Shown piece after piece: positions 1-7,405 of a stretch of 64,000 nucleotides of DNA. The notes beneath the pieces were generated by a model. That model did not search any database, was not told the DNA's origin, and worked only from the letters and a program-made list of their open reading frames with translations. Position numbers and translations under genes: made by a program. The DNA is from JAAYJM01 sp964498585 (GTDB lineage Bacteria > Bacteroidota > Ignavibacteria > Kapaibacteriales > UBA2268): the NCBI GenBank assembly GCA_964498585.1, contig CAZCHH010000010.1:1-64000 (forward strand), in the 5' to 3' direction. The number at the start of each line of letters is the position of its first letter. Position 1 is the stretch's first letter.

Positions 1-330
1 GTTAATTGTTAATTGTTAATTGTTAATTGTTAATTGTTAATTGTTAATTGTTATTAAGTTATTGGGTTATTAGGTTATTAGGTTATTAGGTTATTAGGTT
101 ATTGGGTTATTAGGTTATTAGGTAATTAGGTTATTGGGTTATTGGGTTATTAGGTTATTGGGCTAATAAAAAATACCAATGACCAATGACAATAACCAAT
201 GACTAATGACCAATGACTAATGACCAATGACTAATGACTAATAACCATAAACCATAAACCATAAACCATAAACTATAAACCAATAACAATTAACAATTAA
301 CAATTAACAATTAACAATTATCCGACAGCT
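1..330. repeat. Heptanucleotide tandem repeat array upstream of nuoK
   Basis: Successive blocks of 7-bp units: GTTAATT at the left edge, GGTTATT(A/G), then ACCAATG/ACTAATG, AACCATA and finally AACAATT. The first block (about 1-50) and the last block (about 285-325) are reverse complements, so the array is a large imperfect palindrome. It runs to within about 20 bp of the nuoK start and the window opens inside it. Similar blocks recur at 33541-33612, 47332-47702 and 49141-49190. It resembles the short tandemly repeated heptamers (STRR) known from cyanobacteria. There is no coding content. Confidence 0.95.
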
Positions 331-344
331 AAACAGGAGAGAAT

Positions 345-656
345 ATGTTTGAAACAATACAAATAGAATATTATTTAATACTTTCAGCCATATTGTTTAC
401 TATAGGAACAATAGGCGTTTTAACGAGGCGAAATGCAATAATAATCTTTATGTCAATAGAGATGATGCTAAATTCTGTCAATTTAACATTAGTTGCTTTC
501 TCTTCGTATCTTGGAGATGCGTCCGGGCAGATTTTCGTGTTTTTTGTAATGGCTCTTGCAGCTGCAGAAGCCGCAGTTGGTCTTGCTATATTTTTAGCAC
601 TGTTCAGGCATAAGAAAACTGTCTATGTAGATGAAGTTAATGTTTTTAAGTGGTAA
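345..656 (+). CDS. nuoK: NADH-quinone oxidoreductase subunit K
   Basis: A 103-residue, three-helix membrane protein, the usual NuoK length. NuoK belongs to the proton-pumping membrane arm of complex I. The family features are visible: the GVLTRRN turn after helix 1, the conserved helix-2 glutamate in FMSIEMMLNSVNL, and the helix-3 glutamate in ALAAAEAAVGLAI. The start is ATG at 345 with AGGAGA 8 bp upstream. nuoK normally lies between nuoJ and nuoL. Here a heptamer repeat array lies directly 5' and a restriction-modification pair directly 3', so the operon appears cut on both sides. The next gene's ribosome site (AAAGGAG) begins at the nuoK stop codon. Confidence 0.96.
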   Translation: MFETIQIEYYLILSAILFTIGTIGVLTRRNAIIIFMSIEMMLNSVNLTLVAFSSYLGDASGQIFVFFVMALAAAEAAVGLAIFLALFRHKKTVYVDEVNVFKW

Positions 657-665
657 AGGAGAAAA

Positions 666-1820
666 ATGGATTACAAAATAATTGAATTTGAAATTAATAA
701 TTCACTAGCTGAAAATAATAATCGAATTATAAATCATTTTAACAGTATTTATAATAAAGATGATTTATATTTAGATTCTAAAAACAATAATTTACAGATT
801 TATTTAAGGCAATTAGACTTTTATTCTTTTAAAAACAATATAGAAAAACTTATAGAAGAAAAAAAAGATAATGAAATTGAAATTCAGTTGATAAAACAGA
901 TTTTTGAAAAAATTGATTCAATAAAGAGTTATGGAATAAAAAGTAAAAAGCGTTTATATGTTAATTACAATAAAGAAAGAAAAGTAAATAATAGAAAAGT
1001 AAAAGAACAAAAGAGAAATATAGCTTTTTATTCAAAGAATAATATATTTTCTGAAAAAAATAATTCAATACCAGAAGAATACATAAATAAAATTATTACA
1101 AGTGATAGTGAAAACTTCTTAAAACAATTACCTGATAATTGTATTGATATTATTTTTACTTCACCACCTTATAATTTTGGTTTAGATTATGAATCAACTG
1201 GCGATGATCACAAATGGGAAAAATATTTTAATAAATTATTTTCAATATTTGATGAATGTATTAGAGTATTAAAATATGGAGGCAGGATTTTAATAAATAT
1301 ACAACCGCTTTATTCAGATTATATTCCAAGCCATCATATTATAAGTAATTATTTTATGAAAAAAAAGTTAATTTGGAAAACAGAAATTTTATGGCAAAAA
1401 AATAATTATAGTGCAAAATTCAGTTCTTGGGGTAGTTGGAAAAGCCCTAGTAATCCTTATTTAAAGGGAACTTGGGAATTCATTGAAGTATTTTGCAAAG
1501 GTATTATGAAAAAAGAAGGTTCAAAAGAAAATATTGATATTACTGATGAGGAATTTAAGAAATGGGTTAATGCCGAATGGAGTATAGCTCCTGAAAGAAA
1601 TATGCAAAAATACGACCACCCAGCAATGTTTCCCACAGAGTTGGCAAGAAGAGCTATTAAATTGTTTTCTTATAAAGACGATATTGTACTTGACCCTTTT
1701 AATGGAGCTGGAACAACTACTTTTGTTGCTAAACAATTAGAAAGGAAATTTATAGGTATAGATATTTCAGAGCAATATTGTATTACTGCAAAAAATAGAT
1801 TGGAGGAATTATTATTCTAA
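666..1820 (+). CDS. Type II DNA methyltransferase (N4-cytosine or N6-adenine, beta class)
   Basis: 384 residues. The catalytic motif IV is TSPPY (residues 165-169) and the AdoMet-binding motif DPFNGAGTT lies near residues 343-351. Motif IV before motif I is the beta-class order. SPPY favours N4-cytosine methylation, but adenine methylation cannot be excluded. The first 140 residues are a Lys/Asn-rich extension with no domain I recognise. The gene starts 9 bp after nuoK using an AAAGGAG site, and its TAA overlaps the next ATG (TAATG), so it is translationally coupled to the putative endonuclease. It should protect host DNA from that partner. The specificity cannot be read from sequence. Confidence 0.9.
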   Translation: MDYKIIEFEINNSLAENNNRIINHFNSIYNKDDLYLDSKNNNLQIYLRQLDFYSFKNNIEKLIEEKKDNEIEIQLIKQIFEKIDSIKSYGIKSKKRLYVNYNKERKVNNRKVKEQKRNIAFYSKNNIFSEKNNSIPEEYINKIITSDSENFLKQLPDNCIDIIFTSPPYNFGLDYESTGDDHKWEKYFNKLFSIFDECIRVLKYGGRILINIQPLYSDYIPSHHIISNYFMKKKLIWKTEILWQKNNYSAKFSSWGSWKSPSNPYLKGTWEFIEVFCKGIMKKEGSKENIDITDEEFKKWVNAEWSIAPERNMQKYDHPAMFPTELARRAIKLFSYKDDIVLDPFNGAGTTTFVAKQLERKFIGIDISEQYCITAKNRLEELLF

Positions 1821-2533
1821 TGAAAGATAAAATTAAAAAAGATATCAATGATGTGATCAACGCATATAATTTTTTAGTAAAGGGATTGGACCAAAAAGCA
1901 AAATCTGAAAAATCAAGAGCTTATGGTGGTGTTGTCCGGCAAAGCAAAGGGGCTTTAGTTGAAACGATTTGTTCAAATTTAATTCAAATTGCTTGGGATG
2001 ATTTAGAATTAAAAGATAAAAAACTAAATTTTAGCACAGAAAAAATTAAAATTCCTATAAAACCTGAATATATTGAAAAAATTAAAGACAAAGAACTAAA
2101 AAGTTTTATTAAGAAAAATATTGAAAGTTACTATTATGGTTTAAAAATTGACAAGCATATCTATATAGATGATAAGTTTTGTTTCGCGGTTGAATGCAAG
2201 GCATATACTGAAAATGCAATGCTAAAAAGAATTTTAGTAGATTTTACTCTATTAAAAACTATTGTTCCAAATATTGATTGCATTCTTTTTCAACTTGAAA
2301 GCCAACTTGGAGGAGATTACAGCGATGTTAACCATAAGATAAAAACTGGAAGTGGTTCTACTCAGACTTTGCTATCTTACTTCGATGTCGATTTAGTTAT
2401 AATGACTTTGCTAGATGGAGAAAGAAATATCAATCAGCCAATTCATAAACCTGAGTTTTTTAAGGAATTGAATGAAGCAACAATACTAAATGCTTTTGAA
2501 TTCTTTAAAAAAACTTTAAAAAAGCATTTATAA
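1820..2533 (+). CDS. Putative type II restriction endonuclease
   Basis: 237 residues. Assigned mainly from context: its ATG overlaps the stop of a type II methyltransferase by one base. The sequence has a plausible PD-(D/E)XK core, with acidic residues at 117-118 (YIDDKF) followed by VECK, where Glu125 and Lys127 give the ExK half of the motif. It also has an N-terminal KGALVE helix with a glutamate, as often seen in these folds. I do not recognise the family or the recognition sequence. It is very Lys- and AT-rich, like its methylase partner. It would cleave unmodified foreign DNA in the cytoplasm. Confidence 0.75.
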   Translation: MKDKIKKDINDVINAYNFLVKGLDQKAKSEKSRAYGGVVRQSKGALVETICSNLIQIAWDDLELKDKKLNFSTEKIKIPIKPEYIEKIKDKELKSFIKKNIESYYYGLKIDKHIYIDDKFCFAVECKAYTENAMLKRILVDFTLLKTIVPNIDCILFQLESQLGGDYSDVNHKIKTGSGSTQTLLSYFDVDLVIMTLLDGERNINQPIHKPEFFKELNEATILNAFEFFKKTLKKHL

Positions 2534-2556
2534 GTTTGTTTTATGATTGAAAAAAA

Positions 2557-3060
2557 ATGAAAAAACTTACTTGGAAAAGCGATATCTTTCTAAATTCATT
2601 TAAAATTTATGAACAAAACGAGCAAATTGGTTTATTGAAAAAAGTGTTTCTGAAAAAGATTTTTCAAGCTGAAATAATTGGGAAGCAATTTACTTTTATT
2701 TCTAAAGGATTTTATAAGCAAACAACTGAAATATACGATTGCAATAATATTTTGATTGGCACTGTAATCCATAATGGTTTTATTGCTGATTCAAGAATCG
2801 AAATTATTGAAAACATCAATTTATTGAGATATGTTAGTACATTTCGGACAAAATGGGAAATATGTGAAGATTATACTGACAAAGTCATTTTGAAATATGA
2901 TGGCTTTTTGAAAAGCGGCAGTATTGAATCAATCACAAATGAGGACTTATTAATACTAATCGGACTTTTCAATCACTATAAATCAAACAGATTTTCTAAT
3001 TACACCATTGCATTATTGGCAGGTGTGGTTATAATTAAGGTAATTGATAAGTTGGTTTAG
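2557..3060 (+). CDS. Hypothetical protein with C-terminal membrane anchor
   Basis: 167 residues; function not recognised. Most of it looks like a beta-rich soluble domain (short strands separated by Gly/Asn turns, residues 1-145). It ends with a hydrophobic helix, NYTIALLAGVVIIKVIDKLV, that could be a tail anchor. It follows the putative endonuclease by 23 bp on the same strand and may have travelled with the restriction cassette, but nothing links it functionally. No strong ribosome site precedes the ATG. A tubby/LURP-like fold is a loose impression only. Confidence 0.6.
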   Translation: MKKLTWKSDIFLNSFKIYEQNEQIGLLKKVFLKKIFQAEIIGKQFTFISKGFYKQTTEIYDCNNILIGTVIHNGFIADSRIEIIENINLLRYVSTFRTKWEICEDYTDKVILKYDGFLKSGSIESITNEDLLILIGLFNHYKSNRFSNYTIALLAGVVIIKVIDKLV

Positions 3061-3075
3061 AAGGTTCTTTAAATA

Positions 3076-3163
3076 ATGTCATTGGCAAGAGCAGCAAAGA
3101 ATCTCACAAGTCATTGGCACCAAGAAGTTTGAGATTCCTCACTTCGTATCGGAATGACACAAG
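3076..3163. repeat. Dispersed hairpin repeat (GTCATT...GAATGAC family)
   Basis: Imperfect inverted repeat beginning GTCATTGG and ending CGGAATGAC, with AAGAATCTCAC and GTTTGAGATTC inside. It is the same family as the elements at 24320-24400 and 33363-33441. It is non-coding. Confidence 0.75.
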
Positions 3164-3209
3164 ATAGTAAGTCTTTTAACGAATTACTACACTAGTAAAA
3201 TGTCTTAAG

Positions 3210-3264
3210 CAACAACAAACGAATCAACAAATAAACGATTCAACAAATAAACAAATAAACAAAA
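3210..3264. repeat. Short A/C-rich direct repeats abutting a start codon
   Basis: Units such as CAACAAATAAAC are repeated with small variations and run directly into the ATG at 3265. No clear ribosome-binding site is visible between the repeat and the start. The arrangement parallels the heptamer arrays found just 5' of other genes in the window. Confidence 0.7.
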
Positions 3265-5172
3265 ATGCAATTCAATCAGACACTTATAAAAAACATACAA
3301 ATAATCTTTCTTTTCATTTTTTGCAGTATAAATTCATTGGCAAATGAAAAATGGGCAGAACCGCAAAACATTAGTTTTATTAATTCTTATTATGATGATT
3401 TTGCTCCCTGCTGGAATAAATATCAAAATAAGTTGTATTTTAATTCAACAAAAGAAGGGTATTCGTATTATTATACATCAAACTTTGAAGATGGAATTTT
3501 TTCTATTCCAGAAAAATTAAAAGGACAGCTAAATCAGGATAAGAACAATCAGTCATATTTAACATTTGAAAGTGAAGAAGTTGCTTATATTTCAACATTT
3601 GAGCAGTATTCACGGCAATCTTTAATGAATATTTTCGCTTCCTATTTCAAAAAGAATGAATGGACCAAACCTATTCTTTTAAATAATTTAGCAAATGAAT
3701 CTTTCTCCGGACAGGCAACAATTTCTCCGGACAATCAATTTATGATTTTTGTCAGCAATAATGGCAGCGAGCAAGGTGATACTGATTTTTGGATTAGCTA
3801 CAAAGAAAGCAATGGGAACTGGGCAGAAGCTACTCCGATAAACGTTTTAAATACTTCAGGCAATGAATTAACTCCATTTCTCGCAACAAATGATACTCTT
3901 TATTTTGCTTCTAATGGCTGGGGCGGATTAGGTGGCTATGATATTTTTTATTCTGCTTTTTTTAATGGAACCTGGCAGAAACCTTATCCATTAACCGACT
4001 TAAATACTGAATTTGATGAATCTGATTTTACGATTTTACCTGACGACTATGCAGTTTTTTCATCAAATCGTCCGGGTGGCTTAGCTGGTTTTGATTTGTA
4101 TTTAACCAAAAGAAATACAAATGAAAAAAGTATTCAAAAAAAGTATGAGTTCGAAATCTCTATTGCAGCTCAAAGTACAACGATTTCTTATTCTATTGAA
4201 AAATCTAAAGCGTTGCTGCCGATTATTCCTTTTATAAATTATGAGCCATCTTTTCTTGATAATTTTAATTTGAATTTAAAGAACTTAATATTTAGTAATT
4301 ATCATCTTAACATAAACTCAATAAAAGAAATAGCTGAAAGAATGGTTTCAAATCCCAACAGTAATCTAATATTTGAAGGATATTTTGAAAAAAATAAGCA
4401 GTTGATTATTGAAGAATTTTTAAATAATTTAATTAATACTCTTTCAAAAAAAATTGGTATTTCAAATGACAGATTTAATTATACTTTCAAAGAAAATAAA
4501 GATTTATCGAATATAATTCTAATTCAATCAAATAGTAAGGAATTATTTGAGCCATACTATTTAGTTGATAAAAAAATTGAATATTTCCCATCTATTATGA
4601 ATGTTACAGTAAATACACGACCTGCTGAAAATATTCAAGCAGTTGAATGTAACCTCATAATAAACGACAAAAATATTTCTTCACAAACAAGCAATCATAT
4701 CCCTTTTGAATTTGATATTAATCTAAACGATTTAGAATATGACATCTCTAATGTTGATTCAGTTATTATTCGAGCTGATGTTAGCGATAAATTTGATAAT
4801 ACATCATCAAAGGATTTTGTTATTAGCATTTTCGAGCAGCAGGTTAGAGAAAAAAATTATACTATAAAGCAAGAGGGGAAAGAGTATATCATTTTTTCAA
4901 TTCTTTTAAGTGAATCAAACTTATCTTTAATAAACCATTATGAGTCATATTTTAATAGTATTAAAGAAACAAATTTAAATAATAATAAAGTTTTAATTTC
5001 AAGTTCTAAAGAATTACCGGCAAATCGAAAAAAGCAACTTATACTATTATTATCAAAGAATTTAGATATTTCAGAAAAGAGTATTGAATTTACTAAGCAA
5101 AAAATTAAAAATCAAGTTGATGATAATGAGAATAGTGATTTTTTTAATATAATAATGATGATAGAAAAGTAA
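3265..5172 (+). CDS. Secreted PD40 (WD40-like/TolB-type) repeat protein
   Basis: 635 residues. A signal peptide is visible (hydrophobic residues 9-26 ending near SLANEKW). Residues 30-290 contain PD40-type blades, with motifs such as TISPDNQFMIFVSNN, YFASNGWGGLGGYDIFYS and FSSNRPGGLAGFDLYLTK. Such blades form a periplasmic or outer-membrane-associated propeller, often in OmpA-family proteins of Bacteroidota. The second half (about 330-630) is Asn/Lys-rich and lacks a convincing OmpA peptidoglycan-binding motif. The gene stands alone, convergent with comF. The role is probably structural, in the cell envelope; the exact function is unknown. Confidence 0.8.
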   Translation: MQFNQTLIKNIQIIFLFIFCSINSLANEKWAEPQNISFINSYYDDFAPCWNKYQNKLYFNSTKEGYSYYYTSNFEDGIFSIPEKLKGQLNQDKNNQSYLTFESEEVAYISTFEQYSRQSLMNIFASYFKKNEWTKPILLNNLANESFSGQATISPDNQFMIFVSNNGSEQGDTDFWISYKESNGNWAEATPINVLNTSGNELTPFLATNDTLYFASNGWGGLGGYDIFYSAFFNGTWQKPYPLTDLNTEFDESDFTILPDDYAVFSSNRPGGLAGFDLYLTKRNTNEKSIQKKYEFEISIAAQSTTISYSIEKSKALLPIIPFINYEPSFLDNFNLNLKNLIFSNYHLNINSIKEIAERMVSNPNSNLIFEGYFEKNKQLIIEEFLNNLINTLSKKIGISNDRFNYTFKENKDLSNIILIQSNSKELFEPYYLVDKKIEYFPSIMNVTVNTRPAENIQAVECNLIINDKNISSQTSNHIPFEFDINLNDLEYDISNVDSVIIRADVSDKFDNTSSKDFVISIFEQQVREKNYTIKQEGKEYIIFSILLSESNLSLINHYESYFNSIKETNLNNNKVLISSSKELPANRKKQLILLLSKNLDISEKSIEFTKQKIKNQVDDNENSDFFNIIMMIEK

Positions 5173-5211
5173 AAAATTTAAAAAAATAGTTCGATGTTTA
5201 TTTTGACTGCT

Positions 5212-5904
5212 CTATGCTCTTGCTATTGTAGCTCCATCAACTTTTTCGGCTTCGCATTTAATCAATTCCTTTGCAGCAAAATTTATTGTTGAGCCAGTTG
5301 TTAAAACATCATCGACGAGCAGACATTTCTTATTTTGTAATACAACATTTTTATTATAGCGAGAAAAAACATTGGCAACATTTATTTTTCGCTCTTCTTT
5401 CGATAGCAAAGTTTGGGTCTGTGTATATGATTTCCTTTTGATTAATTTGGTATTAACCGGAATAGAAAGAACTGAGCTTATTCCATTTGAGATTATATCA
5501 GATTGATTAAAGCCACGTTCACGTTCTTTTGCAGAATGAATTGGTATTGGAACAATAAAATCATAATCTGTGTTAAATGTGTTTTGAAGTAATTTTCCGA
5601 GCATAACTCCAAATGAAAAGCCAAGCTTTTTGAAACCCTGATATTTAACAAAATGGATTAATTCAATATAATCTTTATCCTCTTTCAGTGAAATCAGAGA
5701 AGTAATTTTAGTTAAATACAAAGGATTGTTACTTGTTAACAATTGGTTATAAATTATATCAGGAGAAGGAGCAAGTGGAATTCTGTCAAAACAATCATTG
5801 CATAAATATTCGAAACGGAGTGAGGGCTCATCTTCTATAAATTTATTGCAGATTAAGCAATGCTTTGGTGCAATAAATCCTTCTAAAAGATTGACTAAAT
5901 GCAT
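5212..5904 (-). CDS. comF: ComF family phosphoribosyltransferase-like protein
   Basis: 230 residues. The N-terminus has a four-cysteine zinc knuckle (CLICNKF at about 16-22 and CNDCF at about 35-39). The C-terminus has the phosphoribosyltransferase fold with the PRPP-binding signature VDDVLTTGST (residues 197-206). KERERGFNQSD is also typical of ComF/GntX. In other bacteria ComF supports DNA uptake and interacts with the recombination and replication machinery; no other competence gene is nearby. It lies 3 bp downstream of the DoxX-like gene and is probably cotranscribed with it. Confidence 0.93.
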   Translation of the reverse strand: MHLVNLLEGFIAPKHCLICNKFIEDEPSLRFEYLCNDCFDRIPLAPSPDIIYNQLLTSNNPLYLTKITSLISLKEDKDYIELIHFVKYQGFKKLGFSFGVMLGKLLQNTFNTDYDFIVPIPIHSAKERERGFNQSDIISNGISSVLSIPVNTKLIKRKSYTQTQTLLSKEERKINVANVFSRYNKNVVLQNKKCLLVDDVLTTGSTINFAAKELIKCEAEKVDGATIARA

Positions 5905-5907
5905 AAT

Positions 5908-6363
5908 TTAGATTTTAAGTTCTGGTATTCTTATTAAATTTAATTTTGAATTTGGATAGAAATATAGATAAACAAAACCGATGAGCAAAAAGAAATCTTC
6001 AGTAACCTTAGCCCAGCCAACTTCTTGATATGTTTGTGTAAAGCATCCGCAATTAATATTTAAACCTTTTGACATCGCAATTATTATTGCAAAGATAAAA
6101 ACAACAAGCAAACCACCACATATAAAAGAACTTGATTTTACTTTTAATCCAAAAATAATTAAAAAACCACAAAGCAATTCTAGCCATGGAATAATAATTG
6201 CCATTATTGAGATTGTAAATTCCGGCATAATCTGATAGTTATTTATCTCCTTAGCAAAAAGCCATGGGTCAGCTATTTTTCCTATTGCGAAGAAAATAAA
6301 AAATAAACCTAAAACAAATCTAATAAGCAGGTTTAAGTAATCGTTTTCTAGAAATTTTTTCAT
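5908..6363 (-). CDS. DoxX/MauE-like four-helix membrane protein
   Basis: 151 residues with four predicted membrane helices. The first is LLIRFVLGLFFIFFAIGKI, followed by the typical DoxX/MauE Phe-Ala-Lys segment and a second helix with ELLCG. NINCGCF, between helices 3 and 4, is a CxC-type pair like that of MauE-type redox-associated proteins. Such proteins are thought to take part in disulfide or quinone-linked redox chemistry at the inner membrane. The gene sits upstream of comF with a 3-bp gap. A 134-bp inverted repeat occupies its 5' region, so its promoter may lie in or beyond that element. Confidence 0.8.
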   Translation of the reverse strand: MKKFLENDYLNLLIRFVLGLFFIFFAIGKIADPWLFAKEINNYQIMPEFTISIMAIIIPWLELLCGFLIIFGLKVKSSSFICGGLLVVFIFAIIIAMSKGLNINCGCFTQTYQEVGWAKVTEDFFLLIGFVYLYFYPNSKLNLIRIPELKI

Positions 6364-6434
6364 AATTCTTTATTTTTATAAATCAAAATACAGCTTAAAT
6401 TTGATTCTAAAAATGTAAGTAGCTTTTAGCAATT

Positions 6435-6568
6435 TTATAACAAGGAATGCTTTCCTAATACTAATACTTTCTTGAACATAGCAATACATTCCTCTTGCAA
6501 GGTAAATAATATATTTGTGTTATATCATAAAAGAAAGTATCAGTCTTGATTGCTACTCCTTGTTATAA
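6435..6568. repeat. MITE-like inverted repeat between rpmB and the DoxX gene
   Basis: Terminal arms TTATAACAAGGA (6435-6446) and its reverse complement ending at 6568. The similarity continues inward: AATACTTTCTT on the left pairs with AAGAAAGTAT on the right. The whole 134 bp could fold as one long imperfect hairpin. There is no open frame of note. Confidence 0.75.
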
Positions 6569-6599
6569 ATTATTTTAGCATTATAAAAAAGAAAAAAAT

Positions 6600-6818
6600 T
6601 TATTTTATTTCGTTTAGCATAGCATTCAAGCCCTTTTTATCTAAAGTTTTAAGAGCTTTAGCAGTAGCTTTGATTCTTATCCATCTTTTCTCTTCGGGAA
6701 TCCAAATTCTTTTGCTTTGCAGATTTGGTAAAAATCTTCTACGCACCCTGTTGTTTGCGTGAGAAACCTTATTTCCGGTAAGGACTGTAACTCCAGTTAA
6801 TTGACATCTTCTTGACAT
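6600..6818 (-). CDS. rpmB: 50S ribosomal protein bL28
   Basis: 72 residues. The start MSRRCQLTG and the SHANNRVRRRFLPNL segment are hallmarks of bL28, and the length is normal. The motif CQLTG keeps a single cysteine, so this looks like a zinc-independent form. GAGG lies about 7 bp before the ATG. The gene stands alone; the usual neighbour rpmG is not adjacent. Structural component of the large ribosomal subunit. Confidence 0.97.
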   Translation of the reverse strand: MSRRCQLTGVTVLTGNKVSHANNRVRRRFLPNLQSKRIWIPEEKRWIRIKATAKALKTLDKKGLNAMLNEIK

Positions 6819-7214
6819 TTTATCCTCAGGTTTAATATTTATATTTTTTTAATTTCCAAATTTAAAAGTTACAATAATAACAAATATTTGCGAAAAAAAC
6901 AAGAAAATTCATTCAATTTATTCTGTTATAGTAAAGAAAATATAAATGAACTTTTTAGACATCGGGTAACTACCAGCCATCCGATTCATTCCGTCTGCTA
7001 ATTTAACATTATAACTATATGTAATACATATAATTATAATGATTCTATATGCTAATGGCAATCATCAGATGACTAAAAAGTTCATTTTCCTAAAAGTAAA
7101 CGTTTTCGTTTATATTCGTTACAACTGACATCGCTACTTTTATCCTACAAAACCTTCCGAAGGTTTCTTAGACTTCGCGAAAGTTAAAAATCTAAACCAT
7201 CTAATCTTTGAACT

Positions 7215-7239
7215 CTTTCCCAAGTTGCACTTGGGAAAG
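7215..7239. repeat. Palindrome CTTTCCCAAGT-tgc-ACTTGGGAAAG
   Basis: Perfect 11-bp arms around a 3-base loop. A sister copy with 10-bp arms lies at 7318-7340 and a decayed copy at 45153-45175. There is no U-run, so a terminator is less likely than a dispersed hairpin repeat. Confidence 0.85.
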
Positions 7240-7317
7240 AAAATTTCTTTTAAAGCTGTGCTTTACATTTTTTTCTTTATGAATGAAGAGTTAAAGCATA
7301 GCTTTTGTTAAAAATGA

Positions 7318-7340
7318 CTTCCCAAGTGAAACTTGGGAAG
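7318..7340. repeat. Palindrome CTTCCCAAGT-gaa-ACTTGGGAAG
   Basis: Perfect 10-bp arms with loop GAA, the same family as 7215-7239. It lies 66 bp beyond the 3' end of the substrate-binding lipoprotein gene and may act as a transcript-end hairpin there. Confidence 0.8.
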
Positions 7341-7405
7341 GAGTAATAAAGTATTTATTTTTAATTTATGACTAAAACAGGTTAAAGGAAATTTAACTTT
7401 ATTGT

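Larger units (their letters stand above)
6819..7405. other. 587-bp intergenic region with palindromic repeats
   Basis: No credible gene. It contains two near-identical palindromes (7215-7239 and 7318-7340, entered separately) and a segment around 7137-7190 (CCTTCCGAAGGTTTCTTAGAC, with CTTCGCGAAAGTT) that has relatives at 49187-49229 and 50933-50972. Confidence 0.8.

Noticed and set aside
1..330. Heptamer arrays as CRISPR or as an origin of replication with repeated boxes
   Set aside because: The unit is 7 bp with no spacers, and the words do not match DnaA boxes. No dnaA, dnaN or parAB gene is near.
6550..6762. A 70-residue plus-strand frame
   Set aside because: Antisense to the rpmB gene; hydrophobic by chance in the reverse reading.
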